DNA from: Nocardiopsis potens DSM 45234
GTDB lineage: Bacteria; Actinomycetota; Actinomycetes; Streptosporangiales; Streptosporangiaceae
Length of the DNA stretch: 64,000 nt
Reading direction: 5' to 3'
Assembly: GCF_000341105.1 (NCBI RefSeq)
Contig: NZ_ANBB01000068.1
Span: forward strand, 1-64,000
Both the position numbers and the translations under genes were made by a program. Of this stretch, positions 17,044 to 25,947 are shown one piece after another. Under the pieces are notes generated by a model. That model ran no database searches. It was not told the DNA's origin and saw only the letters and a program-made list of their open reading frames with translations. How positions within the stretch are numbered: the first letter of the stretch is position 1; every line of letters begins with the position of its first letter.

Positions 17044-18270
17044 TCAGAAATCGTCGGCGGTGTGCGGCAGCGACTCGGTGCGGAGGGCCGCGTCGAGCGC
17101 GGCCGCGGCGCCCGGGGTGTGCTCGGTGAGCAGTCCCGCCCGGAGCAGGTCCGCCGCCCGGGTGTCGCCCAGGTAGCAGGAGGCCAGGTCGCGCACGTCC
17201 AGGGCCAGGTCGGCCGGGCCCTCGGCCGGGGTGTAGGAGCAGCCGTCCGGGGAGGCCGCCAGCCGGTGCCGCCCCGCGTTGCCGGGGAGGTGCCCGTCGC
17301 GCACGTCCAGTACCAGGTCCACCGGGGCGGCCCAGGAGCGGGCCCGCAGGGCGGCGCCGGGGTCGAGCAGGCGGAGCCTGAGCTCGGGGGCGGTGGCGGT
17401 CACCCGGACCCGGTCCCGGTCGGCGGCGAAGAGCAGGAGCGGATCGTCGGCCGGGCGGTTCCAGGCCCGCACCTTGTCGGTCAGGTCGATCGAGGCGAGG
17501 TAGCGCCAGAGCGCGGCGGCCCCGGCCGGGGTGTCGGCCTCCAGGTCGTCCAGGCGCACTTCGGGGCGCCGGTCCTCGCCGAGGTCCTTGACCCGGTAGA
17601 GCGCGTAGCCGGTGATCGGCTCGCCGAGCACCACCACCCGGGGCGGGCCGGCCTCCTCCTCGTCCGGGTCCTTCTCCGGCAGCCACTCCTCGCGCCACCA
17701 GGCCTCGGTGCGGGCGATGCGGCCGGGGCGCTCCGCGCGGGTGCGCTCGTAGTACGGCCCGATCAGGGCGGGCGCCTCGGCCGGGTCGACCAGGCGCAGC
17801 GGGCCCTCGTCGGGGTCGATGCGCAGCCGCAGCGGGGTCCGCGAGTCGATCTCGATGGTCGTGCCCCGGGTCGCGGTCCCGTAGCCGAACCGGCCGTAGA
17901 TGACGTCCTCCGAGGCCCACAGGGCGGAGACCGCCCTGCCGTTCTCGGCGGAGCGGCGGTGCAGCTCGCCGAGCATGCCGGAGAGCGCGCCGCGGCGGCG
18001 GTGCGTCGGGGCGACGCAGACGAACGAGACGCCGGCGCAGGGCAGGTCGCCGCCGGGGACCGAGAGGTCGAACCGGAAGGCCGCGGCGAGGCCGACGAGG
18101 GCGTCCCCGTCGTAGGCGCCGACGCGTTCGCAGCCGAGCAGCAGCCTGCGCTGGTGCCTGTACCGCTCCTCCTCCCTCTTCTCGTGGAAGGCGAGGTAGG
18201 CGAGGTCGAGCGCCTCGTCGAGCCGGGATTCTGGGACCTCGTCGAAGCGGAGGCCCGGGTCGTACTCCAT
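17044..18270 (-). CDS. Eis-like GNAT acetyltransferase with sterol-carrier-like C-terminus
   Basis: A 408-aa protein with the Eis-family layout: N-terminal GNAT domain with VSFVCVAPTHRRRGALSGML (acetyl-CoA loop), a second GNAT-like domain, and a C-terminal SCP2-like domain. The motif VIYGRFGYGTATRG contains the Tyr that acts as general acid in M. tuberculosis Eis. The protein ends in DDF; in Eis the C-terminal carboxylate of a final Phe serves as general base, so the catalytic ends appear conserved. Eis enzymes acetylate aminoglycosides and protein lysines; the natural substrate here is unknown. ATG 18270 gives the usual family length. Confidence 0.92.
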   Translation of the reverse strand: MEYDPGLRFDEVPESRLDEALDLAYLAFHEKREEERYRHQRRLLLGCERVGAYDGDALVGLAAAFRFDLSVPGGDLPCAGVSFVCVAPTHRRRGALSGMLGELHRRSAENGRAVSALWASEDVIYGRFGYGTATRGTTIEIDSRTPLRLRIDPDEGPLRLVDPAEAPALIGPYYERTRAERPGRIARTEAWWREEWLPEKDPDEEEAGPPRVVVLGEPITGYALYRVKDLGEDRRPEVRLDDLEADTPAGAAALWRYLASIDLTDKVRAWNRPADDPLLLFAADRDRVRVTATAPELRLRLLDPGAALRARSWAAPVDLVLDVRDGHLPGNAGRHRLAASPDGCSYTPAEGPADLALDVRDLASCYLGDTRAADLLRAGLLTEHTPGAAAALDAALRTESLPHTADDF

Positions 18271-18332
18271 GACCTCGGACGGTAGCCCCGGAGCGCGGCA
18301 GGGCGCACCTGGTTTTACCGGCGGGGCACCGG

Positions 18333-18677
18333 TCAGCGGGGCGGGGCGAGGTGCCGGAACCGCCCCGAGGCGTCCCTGCGGTAGCGGGCCCGGGACCCGT
18401 CGGGGCAGCGGAGGACGAGGGTGCGCCCCGGCAGGGGCAGGGCCGGGGCGGGGCGGCCGTCCAGCGGGCCGCCGTGCAGCTCGGCGCGGGGGAGCGCCGG
18501 CCGCGGGACGGCGTACCGGAGCACGGTCGCGGCGAGCAGGGCGCCGGCGCCGAGCGCCCAGCCGGGCGCACCGGTCCAGACCCAGAGCATGAGCGATCCG
18601 GCCACGGCCAGCAGGGCGGCGAAGGCCGCCTTCGCGGTGGACGGGGCCGGCGCGCCCCGGTCGCGGACTCCGGGCAT
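18333..18677 (-). CDS. Small membrane protein
   Basis: A 114-aa protein with two adjacent membrane helices (about 17-35 and 39-55). A cytoplasmic or extracytoplasmic tail follows, with the phrase AELHGGPLDGRPAPALPLPG and a short beta-like end (RARYRRDASGRFRHL). Function unknown. Its promoter region (18678-18730) contains the twin TTAGYGYACTAA boxes that also precede the nearby MarR gene, so it is the best candidate target of that regulator. Confidence 0.7.
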   Translation of the reverse strand: MPGVRDRGAPAPSTAKAAFAALLAVAGSLMLWVWTGAPGWALGAGALLAATVLRYAVPRPALPRAELHGGPLDGRPAPALPLPGRTLVLRCPDGSRARYRRDASGRFRHLAPPR

Positions 18678-18697
18678 GGTCCGCCCCCTCCTTCACG

Positions 18698-18724
18698 TTA
18701 GCGTACTAATGATTAGGACACTAA
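18698..18724. promoter_or_regulatory. Twin OhrR/MarR boxes upstream of the small membrane protein
   Basis: TTAGCGTACTAA (18698-18709) and TTAGGACACTAA (18713-18724) lie 15 bp apart, start to start, just upstream of the gene starting at 18677. The whole 33-bp stretch matches 24 positions of the site at 19322-19354. Confidence 0.8.
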
Positions 18725-18766
18725 TTGAATGCGCGGAGAAGGGCTCGGCGGGGTGCGGAAAGCGGG

Positions 18767-19267
18767 TCAGGCGGTGCCGGGGACGCCGAGGCGCCGCTGC
18801 TCGGCGCCGTCCGGGGCGGTGCTGAGCGCGGCGGAGATGAGCCGGTTCAGGGTGGTGTTGAGGGCGAGCAGGTCGGAGACGTCCATGCCGAGCCGCTCCA
18901 TCATCCGGGAGGGGATGGACTCGGCCTGCTCGCGCAGGGCGCGGCCGGAGGGGGTCAGGCTGATCAGCAGCCGGCGCTCGTCCTCGGCGGCGCGCTCCCT
19001 GCGCACCAGGCCGGAGGCCTCCAGGCGCTTCAGCAGCGGGGAGAGGGTGGCCGGCTCCAGCTCCAGCAGGGCGGAGAGCTCCTTGACCGACAGCGGGGCG
19101 AACTGCCACAGCGCGAGCATCACCAGGTACTGCGGGTGGGTCAGGCCCAGCGGCTCCAGCACCGGCCGGTAGAGGGCGATCACGCTGCGGGACGCCACCG
19201 ACAGGGCGAAGCAGACCTGGTGCTCCAAGGCCAGCGGGTCCTCGATCTCGGGAGTGCCCTCGCTCAT
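18767..19267 (-). CDS. OhrR-like MarR family regulator (one-Cys peroxide sensor type)
   Basis: The 166-aa protein follows OhrR closely: LEHQVCFALSVASRSVIALY carries the single N-terminal Cys that senses organic peroxides in OhrR. The Tyr 14 residues later, which forms part of the sensing triad, is kept, while the Tyr at +4 is replaced by Ser. LTHPQYLVMLALW, LEPATLSPLLKRLEASGLV and EDERRLLISLT are typical. No ohr peroxidase gene is nearby; its neighbours are a small membrane protein and ctaD. Twin operators on both sides of the gene point to autoregulation and control of these neighbours. Confidence 0.9.
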   Translation of the reverse strand: MSEGTPEIEDPLALEHQVCFALSVASRSVIALYRPVLEPLGLTHPQYLVMLALWQFAPLSVKELSALLELEPATLSPLLKRLEASGLVRRERAAEDERRLLISLTPSGRALREQAESIPSRMMERLGMDVSDLLALNTTLNRLISAALSTAPDGAEQRRLGVPGTA

Positions 19268-19321
19268 TTCGGCCCCCTCGATGCGCGGTTCCGGAACGGT
19301 GTGCCACGATCCTACTGGTTC

Positions 19322-19348
19322 ATAGTGCACTAACCATTCGTGCACTAA
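19322..19348. promoter_or_regulatory. Twin OhrR/MarR boxes between the regulator and ctaD
   Basis: ATAGTGCACTAA (19322-19333) and TTCGTGCACTAA (19337-19348) are 15 bp apart. They sit in the 138-bp divergent region between the regulator start (19267) and the oxidase gene (19406). Each box is a near-perfect 12-bp palindrome. Confidence 0.82.
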
Positions 19349-19405
19349 TCGAATCTGCGGGCCGGTCCGGTCCGCATCCGCGAACGCACCGAGGAGGGGA
19401 TCCCC

Positions 19406-21064
19406 CTGTCCACCGAGGCCCTGCCGCGAGCCGACTCGCGGCCGACGACGACCGCGGCCCCCGGCAGGCGGCCCGGGAGCCGGCTGGTCGGGCTCCTGAC
19501 CACCACCGACCACAAGGTCATCGGCTACATGTACCTGGTGACCGCGATGGCCTTCTTCCTCATCGGCGGGGCCATGGCGCTGCTGATCAGGGCCGAGCTG
19601 TTCTACCCGGGGCAGCAGGTGATGTCGTACGAGCAGTTCAACCAGATGTTCACCATGCACGGCACGATCATGCTGTTCGCGTTCGCCACGCCCCTGTTCT
19701 CCGGGTTCGGCAACGTGCTGATGCCGCTGCAGATCGGCGCGCCCGACGTGGCGTTCCCGCGGATGAACCTGCTCTCCTACTACCTGTACCTGTTCGGCAG
19801 CCTCATCGTGCTGGCGGGCTTCCTGACCCCGGGCGGCGCGGCGAGCTTCGGCTGGTTCGCCTACACCCCGCTCTCCGACGCGGTCCGCTCCCCGGGCCTC
19901 GGCGGCGACCTGTGGATCCTCGGCCTGGTCATCACCGGGCTCTCCACCATCCTGGGCGCGGTCAACTTCATCACCACCGGGCTGTGCATGCGCGCCCCCG
20001 GCATGACCATGTTCCGCACCCCGCTGTTCACCTGGAACATCATCCTGACCAGCACGCTCGTCCTGGTGGCGTTCCCGCCGCTGGCGGCGGCGCTGATCGC
20101 GCTGGGCGCCGACCGGATGGTCGGGACGCACGTGTTCGACTCCGCGCACGGCGGCGCCGTCCTCTGGCAGCACCTGTTCTGGTTCTTCGGCCACCCGGAG
20201 GTCTACATCATCGCGCTGCCGTTCTTCGGCATCGTCACCGAGATCCTGCCGGTCTTCAGCCGCAAGCCGGTCTTCGGCTACAAGAGCCTGATCGGGGCCA
20301 CCATCGCGATCACGGGGCTGTCCGTGACGGTCTGGGCGCACCACATGTTCGCCACCGGGGCGGTCCTGCTGCCGTTCTTCTCCTTCATGACGTTCCTGAT
20401 CGCCGTCCCGACCGGGGTGAAGTTCTTCAACTGGATCGGCACCATGTGGGGCGGCCGGATCGTGCTGGCCACGCCGATGCTGTTCGCCATCGGGTTCCTG
20501 GTGACCTTCCTGTTCGGCGGCCTGACCGGGGTGGTCCTCGCGTCACCGCCGATCGACTTCCACGTCACCGACTCCTACTTCGTGGTGGCCCACTTCCACT
20601 ACGTCCTCTTCGGCACCGTGGTCTTCGCGATGTTCGCCGGGTTCTACTTCTGGTGGCCCAAGTTCACCGGCAAGATGCTCGACGAGCGGCTCGGCAGGCT
20701 GCACTTCTGGGGCCTGTTCCTCGGGTTCCACATGACGTTCCTGGTGCAGCACTGGCTGGGCGCCGCGGGCTTCCCGTGCCGCTACGCCGACTACCTGCCC
20801 ACCGACGGGTTCACCGAGCTCAACCAGATCTCCTCCATCGGCGCCTTCATCCTGGGCATCTCCACGCTGGTGTTCTTCTGGAACATGTGGGTCACCCACC
20901 GCAAGGGAGAAAAGGTCGAGGTCGACGATCCGTGGGGCTACGGCTGCTCGCTGGAGTGGGCGACGTCCTGCCCGCCGCCGCGGCACAACTTCACCTCGCT
21001 GCCGCGGATCCGCTCCGAGCGGCCGGCCTTCGACCTGAACCACCCGCACGCGGCGGACGCCTAG
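19406..21064 (+). CDS. ctaD: Cytochrome c oxidase subunit I
   Basis: A 552-aa, 12-helix aa3-type heme-copper oxidase core subunit. Visible ligands are the low-spin heme His in FTMHGTIML, the CuB His and cross-linked Tyr in [12 protein letters not shown], the CuB HH in WAHHMF, and the two heme His in VAHFHYVLF. The first ATG (19529) falls inside helix 1. The conserved leader [10 protein letters not shown]...[13 protein letters not shown] needs a start further up. CTG 19406 lies 6 bases after GAGGAGGGG and is the only sensible candidate, so initiation at CTG is inferred. It stands alone, without ctaC or ctaE, and diverges from the OhrR-like gene. Confidence 0.95.
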   Translation: MSTEALPRADSRPTTTAAPGRRPGSRLVGLLTTTDHKVIGYMYLVTAMAFFLIGGAMALLIRAELFYPGQQVMSYEQFNQMFTMHGTIMLFAFATPLFSGFGNVLMPLQIGAPDVAFPRMNLLSYYLYLFGSLIVLAGFLTPGGAASFGWFAYTPLSDAVRSPGLGGDLWILGLVITGLSTILGAVNFITTGLCMRAPGMTMFRTPLFTWNIILTSTLVLVAFPPLAAALIALGADRMVGTHVFDSAHGGAVLWQHLFWFFGHPEVYIIALPFFGIVTEILPVFSRKPVFGYKSLIGATIAITGLSVTVWAHHMFATGAVLLPFFSFMTFLIAVPTGVKFFNWIGTMWGGRIVLATPMLFAIGFLVTFLFGGLTGVVLASPPIDFHVTDSYFVVAHFHYVLFGTVVFAMFAGFYFWWPKFTGKMLDERLGRLHFWGLFLGFHMTFLVQHWLGAAGFPCRYADYLPTDGFTELNQISSIGAFILGISTLVFFWNMWVTHRKGEKVEVDDPWGYGCSLEWATSCPPPRHNFTSLPRIRSERPAFDLNHPHAADA

Positions 21065-21186
21065 CACCCGGGGCGCGGGCCCTCCGCGCCCCGCTTCCGG
21101 GGAACGCGCGCGCCGCCCCTCCGGGCGACCGTAGTGTTGAGGGTGTGACGGATGCCCGGAACGGGCCGAGACCGGAGGGGCCGACC

Positions 21187-22467
21187 TTGACCGAGAACAC
21201 CCCGGACGCGGAGGCGCTCTCCGGAGCGGTGTCAGCGGCCGACGTGGAGAAGGCGGCGGAGCGGTTCGCCGGGGTGATTCCGCCCACCCCGCTGCAGAGC
21301 GGTGAGCGGCTCTCCGAGCGGTACGGCCTGAACGTGCTGCTCAAGCGGGAGGACCTGAACAAGGTCCGCTCCTACAAGGGGCGCGGGGCGCTCAACCTGG
21401 TCCGGTCGCTCGACCCGGAGCAGCGCCGGCGCGGGGTGGTCTGCGCCAGCGCCGGCAACCACGCCCAGGGCGTCGCGTTCGCCTGCGCCTCCATCGGCGC
21501 CGAGGCCCGGGTGTACCTGCCGCGGACCACGCCCAGGCAGAAGCGCGACCGGGTGGCCCGGCTGGGCGGCGCGGCGGTGGAGGTCGTCATGGTCGGCGAG
21601 ACCTACGACGACGCCGCGGCCGCGGCCCGCTCGGACGCCGAGGCCACGGGGCGGACGCTGGTCCCCGCCTTCGACGACCCGCGCACCATCGCCGGCCAGG
21701 GCACCGTCGTCAAGGAGGCGGTGGAGCAGCTGGGCCGCGCCCCCGACGCGGTGATCGTCCCGGTCGGCGGCGGCGGGCTGCTCGCCGGTACCATCGCCTG
21801 GCTCCGGGAGAACCACCCCGGGGTGCGGGTGATCGGCGCCGAGCCGGCCGGCGCCGCGAGCATGGCGCGCGCACTGGAGGCCGGGTACCCGGTCGAGCTG
21901 GAGCACATCGACCCGTTCGTGGACGGCGCCGCGGTGCGCAAGGTGGGCCGCTACACCCACGCGATCGCCGCCGCCGGGCGGCCGCGCATGGTCGCTGTCC
22001 CCGAGGGGCGGCTCTGCACCGAGATGCTCGACCTCTACCAGGTCGACGGGATCATCAGCGAGCCCGCGGGGGCGCTGGCCACCGCGGCGCTCGACACCGA
22101 CCACGGCCTGCCCGAGGGCGCGACCGCGGTCTGCGTGGTCTCCGGCGGCAACAACGATGTGAGCCGCTACGCCGAGATCGTCGAGCGCTCGCTCATCCAC
22201 GAGGGCCGCAAGCACTACTTCCTGGTCGAGTTCCCCCAGGAGCCGGGGGCGCTCCGCCGCTTCCTGGACGACGTGCTCGGGCCGGACGACGACATCACCC
22301 GGTTCGAGTACGTCAAGCGGAACAACCGGGAGACCGGCCCGGCCCTGGTCGGCATCGAGCTCGGCGCGCCGGAGAACCTCCAGCCCATCCTGAAGCGGAT
22401 GGAGGCGGCCCCGCACCGGATCCAGCCGGTCTCCCCGGACAGCCCGCTCTTCGCCTTCCTGGTCTGA
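21187..22467 (+). CDS. ilvA: Threonine ammonia-lyase (threonine deaminase)
   Basis: The PLP enzyme converts threonine to 2-oxobutyrate, the first step to isoleucine. Lys64 in VRSYKGRGA is the PLP lysine, and VGGGGLLAGT is the phosphate-binding loop. SAGNHAQGVAFAC and VSGGNNDVSRYAEI are family signatures. The short ACT-like C-terminus (YFLVEFPQEPGALRRFLDDV) places it with the short, Corynebacterium-type biosynthetic enzymes. I chose TTG 21187, 6 bases after GGAGGGG; the total is 426 aa. The gene seems monocistronic, with its own terminator. Confidence 0.94.
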   Translation: MTENTPDAEALSGAVSAADVEKAAERFAGVIPPTPLQSGERLSERYGLNVLLKREDLNKVRSYKGRGALNLVRSLDPEQRRRGVVCASAGNHAQGVAFACASIGAEARVYLPRTTPRQKRDRVARLGGAAVEVVMVGETYDDAAAAARSDAEATGRTLVPAFDDPRTIAGQGTVVKEAVEQLGRAPDAVIVPVGGGGLLAGTIAWLRENHPGVRVIGAEPAGAASMARALEAGYPVELEHIDPFVDGAAVRKVGRYTHAIAAAGRPRMVAVPEGRLCTEMLDLYQVDGIISEPAGALATAALDTDHGLPEGATAVCVVSGGNNDVSRYAEIVERSLIHEGRKHYFLVEFPQEPGALRRFLDDVLGPDDDITRFEYVKRNNRETGPALVGIELGAPENLQPILKRMEAAPHRIQPVSPDSPLFAFLV

Positions 22468-22495
22468 CCCGGCCCCGGACCGGGTCGGACCAGGG

Positions 22496-22528
22496 CCGGC
22501 CCGGGTCGGGAAGGCCGACCCGGGCCGG
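22496..22528. terminator. Bidirectional terminator ilvA/acyl-CoA ligase
   Basis: A 14-bp perfect GC stem (core GGCCCGGGTCGG/CCGACCCGGGCC) with a 5-nt loop separates the convergent ilvA and acyl-CoA ligase genes. Confidence 0.75.
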
Positions 22529-22536
22529 GGCCGGGT

Positions 22537-24096
22537 TCAGGCCCGGCCGCCGGCCCCGGCGGCCCGGTCGAACCGGGCCGAGGGCTCCGCGGCGAGCAGC
22601 CTCCGCAGCTCGCCCTTTGCGACCCGCTCCGAGGCCGTCATCGGCAGCCCGGACCGGAAGGTCCAGTACCGCGGCACCTTGAAGTAGGCGAGCCGCTCGG
22701 CGCAGAACCCGGCCAGCTCCTCGGGCGGGCACGCGCTCCCGCGCGGCACCACCACGGCGTGCACCTCCTCGCCGCGCAGCCCGTCCGGCTCGGCCAGCAC
22801 CGCGGCGGCCTCGACCGCCGGGTGCAGCTCCAGGACCCGCTCCACCTCCGCGGCGGCGATGTTCTCGCCGCTGCGCCGGATCATGTCCTTGGTCCGGCCG
22901 GCGTGGTAGAGCCGCCCCTCGGCGTCCATCCGGGCCAGGTCGCCGGTGCGGAACCAGCCGCCGCGGAACGCCCGCTCGGTCGCCTCGGGATCCCGGAAGT
23001 ACCCGTGCATCAGCCCGGTCCCGCGGATCGCCAGCTCGCCGACCTCCCCGCGGGGCAGCGGCGCCCCGTCGGCGCCGAGGACCGCCGCCTCGCGCCCGGG
23101 GACGGCCCGGCCGAGGCAGCCGGTGCCGACGCAGGCGTCGTGGTCCTCCGGCCCCATCCGGATGTCGCCGCCGGTCTCGGTCATGCCGAAGGCCTCGAAC
23201 CAGGGGGCGCCCCACCGCCGCTCCAGGGCGGCGTGCAGGTCGGCCGGGATGGCCGAGGCGCTGACCGCCCGGACCCGGTGCGCCCGGTCGTCCGGCGAGG
23301 CCGGCATCTCCAGCAGCAGCCTGGGCATCATCCCCAGGCAGTAGAACCAGGTCACCCCGTACTCGCGCACCTTCGACCAGAAGGATGTGGGGTGGAACCG
23401 GTCCAGCACCACCAGCCGCGCCCCGGAGGCCAGGCCCAGTGCGACGTTCCACTGCGGGTCGACGTAGTGGAACGGCTGCGCGGTCAGCACCGTGTCGTCC
23501 GCGCCGATGTCCGGGAACCCCTCGACCAGGCCGGCGGCGAGCGAGGCCCAGTACCGGTGCGGCAGCAGGCAGCCCTTCGGGGCGCCGGTGGTGCCCGAGG
23601 TGTACTGCACGTTGGCGACGGTCTCGGAGACCGGGGGGACGGGGGCGGTGAACCGGGCCGGGGGCGGGGCGAACGCGTCCAGGTCGACGATCAGCTCCAG
23701 TGAGGTCGACTCGCGGATCCGCTCCAGCAGCCCGGTGCACCCGCCCGAGGCCAGTGCGATCCGCGCGCCGGAGTGCGCGAGGACGTGCGCGGCGTCGTGG
23801 TCGCGGTAGCGGTCGTTGACCGGGACCGCGACCGCGCCGAGCTTGCCCGCGGCGAGCCAGGCGAGCGGGAACTCGGGCCGGTTGCCGGTCATCAGGGCGA
23901 CCCGGTCGCCGGGCCGGGCGCCGGCCTCGGCGAGGAAGGCGGCGAACGCGTCGGTGAGCCGGTCGACTTCGGCGAAGGTGAGGTCGCGGCCGGTCTCGTC
24001 GAAGGTCCAGGCGGTCCGGTCGGGCCAGCGGCGCGCCGCCCTGCGCACCAGGTCGGCCAGGGAGAGTTCGGCCAGGGGCGGCTCGGCGGCGCTCAC
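22537..24096 (-). CDS. Acyl-CoA synthetase (ANL superfamily)
   Basis: A 519-aa AMP-forming ligase. The P-loop reads YTSGTTGAPKG (165-175). The adenylate region is FGMTETGGD, the hinge contains GGWFRTGDLARMD and GRTKDMIRRSGENIAAAEVE, and the catalytic Lys is in TASERVAKGEL. It resembles crotonobetaine/carnitine or medium-chain acyl-CoA ligases more than long-chain FadD. GTG 24096 overlaps the TGA of the upstream enoyl-CoA hydratase gene (GTGA), so the two are translationally coupled. Together they activate and hydrate an unidentified carboxylic acid. Confidence 0.9.
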   Translation of the reverse strand: MSAAEPPLAELSLADLVRRAARRWPDRTAWTFDETGRDLTFAEVDRLTDAFAAFLAEAGARPGDRVALMTGNRPEFPLAWLAAGKLGAVAVPVNDRYRDHDAAHVLAHSGARIALASGGCTGLLERIRESTSLELIVDLDAFAPPPARFTAPVPPVSETVANVQYTSGTTGAPKGCLLPHRYWASLAAGLVEGFPDIGADDTVLTAQPFHYVDPQWNVALGLASGARLVVLDRFHPTSFWSKVREYGVTWFYCLGMMPRLLLEMPASPDDRAHRVRAVSASAIPADLHAALERRWGAPWFEAFGMTETGGDIRMGPEDHDACVGTGCLGRAVPGREAAVLGADGAPLPRGEVGELAIRGTGLMHGYFRDPEATERAFRGGWFRTGDLARMDAEGRLYHAGRTKDMIRRSGENIAAAEVERVLELHPAVEAAAVLAEPDGLRGEEVHAVVVPRGSACPPEELAGFCAERLAYFKVPRYWTFRSGLPMTASERVAKGELRRLLAAEPSARFDRAAGAGGRA

Positions 24097-24878
24097 CGGG
24101 CGTCCCGGGCCCGGCTGGCGCCGACCGGGTCGGCGAAGAGCGCGGCGGGCCGCTCGGTCCGGAGCGCGTGCCGCACCTCCAGCTCCAGCGCGGCCTCCAC
24201 GCCCTGCTCGGTCCCGGCGGTCAGGGCCTCCTTGGCCAGGGCGGTGGCGGCGCGCGGCTGGCCGGCCAGCCGCGCGGCCCGCTCCAGGGCCGCGTCCATC
24301 AGCGCCCCGGCCGGGACGACGGTGTTGACCAGGCCGATCCGGTGCGCCTCGGCGGCGTCCACCGGTTCGCCGAGCAGCACCAGCTCCTTGGCCTTGAGCG
24401 GGCCGACCAGGAGGGGGAGCAGCCGGGAGGCCGCGTTGGTGATGCTGAGCCCCAGCCCCGCCTCGGGGAAGCGGAACCGGGCGTCCTCGGCGGCGATCAC
24501 CAGGTCGCAGCAGAGCGCGAGCTCGACCCCGATGCCGACGGCGTGGCCGTGCACGGCGGCGATCACCGGGGCGGGGCAGGCGCGGATCCGCCGGGTGAGA
24601 TCCTGGGTGCGCTCCAGCCGCGCGGGCAGCTCCGCCGGGTCGGCGGCGGGCTCCTTCAGGTCGTGGCCGGCGCAGAACGCCCGGCCGCGGCCGGCCAGCA
24701 CCACCGCGCCGGCGTGCGCCCGGGCGACCCGGTCGAACGCCTCGCCCAGCTCCTCGACGAGCGCGCCGTCGACCGCGTTCAGGCACTCCGGGCGGTTCAG
24801 CCGGATGACGCCGACCCCGCCCTCGACCTCGCACTCGACCGACGGCGGCCGCCCGCCGCCGGACCGCGTTTCGGACAC
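24093..24878 (-). CDS. Enoyl-CoA hydratase/isomerase family protein
   Basis: A 261-aa crotonase-fold protein with the CoA-binding FCAGHDLKE, the oxyanion-hole region AVHGHAVGIGVELALCCDLV and FRFPEAGLGLSITNAASRLL. The second catalytic Glu position is kept (PEAGLG). It is the first gene of a two-gene operon with the acyl-CoA ligase. The promoter carries a TCGATC-type box shared with the nearby tetR and amino-acid permease. Possible roles are beta-oxidation of an unusual acid or a detoxification side path. Confidence 0.92.
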   Translation of the reverse strand: MSETRSGGGRPPSVECEVEGGVGVIRLNRPECLNAVDGALVEELGEAFDRVARAHAGAVVLAGRGRAFCAGHDLKEPAADPAELPARLERTQDLTRRIRACPAPVIAAVHGHAVGIGVELALCCDLVIAAEDARFRFPEAGLGLSITNAASRLLPLLVGPLKAKELVLLGEPVDAAEAHRIGLVNTVVPAGALMDAALERAARLAGQPRAATALAKEALTAGTEQGVEAALELEVRHALRTERPAALFADPVGASRARDAR

Positions 24879-24926
24879 CTGGAGCCTCCCGGAGGACGTG
24901 CCGAGCGACGGCCGACGCCGTCACTA

Positions 24927-24942
24927 TCGATCGATTGATCGA
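24927..24942. promoter_or_regulatory. CGATCGAT box in front of the ECH/acyl-CoA ligase operon
   Basis: TCGATCGATTGATCGA is a 16-bp near-palindrome (7 of 8 per arm) 49 bp upstream of the enoyl-CoA hydratase start. Close relatives lie in the tetR promoter (25824-25841) and the permease promoter (25948-25965). Confidence 0.72.
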
Positions 24943-25081
24943 CTGCGGTAACGCTAAGCACCCCGCCCCGCCCGCGTCAACAGCCCGGGGCCGGCCCCGG
25001 TGGGCGTCGGGCTTCTCCCGGCGGGGCCCGCCCAGGGCGGGGGGAGGGGCCTCCGCCGGTCCGGGGCGCCCCGGCGGAGGG

Positions 25082-25780
25082 TCAGCCGGGGTGCGGGGCG
25101 CGGGCGCGCAGGGACGGGAGGCGGATCTGCCAGATCTCCTCGACCAGGGCGGGGATACCGGAGGTGTCCGGTGCGGCGGACGCCCCGCCGGCGGGGGCGC
25201 CGAGCATCTGCAGCACCAGGACGGCGTGGGCCGCCGAGACCGCGTCCAGGTCCAGCGGGCCCGAAGGGGAGTACCACTTGGCCACGCCCGAGCACATCTC
25301 CAGCGCCGCCATCCGGGCCAGCCGGCGGTCCGGGACCGAGAAGGCGCCCCGGTCGCAGCCGTCGGCGATGGCGTCCCGCCAGAACTCCTCGTACCGGTCG
25401 CGCAGGCGCACCATCTCGGTCCGGTGCCCGGGGGCGAGGGCGCCGATCTCGTTGTCCACCACGGTGGTCTCGTCCCGGTGCAGTGCGTGCGTGAGCACGT
25501 GCACGTGGACGAGGCGGGTGATGACCGCCTCCGGCCCGCCCCCCTCGCCGGCCACCCGCTCGGCCGCCCGGATCAGCCGGTCCAGGCAGGTGCGCATGAC
25601 CGAGAAGAGCAGGTCCTCCTTGGTGCCCATGTAGTGGTAGAGGGTCGCCGAGGTCAGCCCGGCGCCCTCGGCGAGCTCCCGGATGCCGGTCCCGTGGAAC
25701 CCCTGCGCGGCGAACAGGCGGACGGCCGCCTCCCAGACCCGCCGCTGGGTGCCGTCCCCGGAACGGCCTCGTGCGCTCAT
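25082..25780 (-). CDS. TetR family regulator (FadR/KstR2-like)
   Basis: A 232-aa TetR protein with the HTH TQRRVWEAAVRLFAAQGFHG / TGIRELAEGAGLTSATLYHYMGTKEDLL. The effector region contains MAALEMCSGVAKWYSPSGPLDLDAV, wording common in TetR regulators that bind acyl-CoA thioesters. ATG 25780 is preceded by GGAGGCAGGG; an upstream ATG at 25834 adds 18 residues and lies in the operator region. It stands between the acyl-CoA operon and the amino-acid permease. CGATCGAT palindromes precede all three promoters. Confidence 0.92.
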   Translation of the reverse strand: MSARGRSGDGTQRRVWEAAVRLFAAQGFHGTGIRELAEGAGLTSATLYHYMGTKEDLLFSVMRTCLDRLIRAAERVAGEGGGPEAVITRLVHVHVLTHALHRDETTVVDNEIGALAPGHRTEMVRLRDRYEEFWRDAIADGCDRGAFSVPDRRLARMAALEMCSGVAKWYSPSGPLDLDAVSAAHAVLVLQMLGAPAGGASAAPDTSGIPALVEEIWQIRLPSLRARAPHPG

Positions 25781-25823
25781 CGTGCCCTGCCTCCGTCTCC
25801 CGGCCGGTCGGACGGCCGCCTCC

Positions 25824-25841
25824 CGATCGATCACCCGATCG
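25824..25841. promoter_or_regulatory. CGATCG double box in the tetR promoter
   Basis: Two CGATCG palindromes 12 bp apart (25824-25829 and 25836-25841) lie 44 bp upstream of the TetR start codon. This site would allow autoregulation. Confidence 0.6.
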
Positions 25842-25947
25842 CCCTGACTCCTGGAGACGGTACCGGCAGCGGCGGGCCCGGCCGCGCGATTCCGGCCCGG
25901 ACCCCCTTGACCGCCCGAATCGCGCCGGTCTACCGTGCATGCACTTT

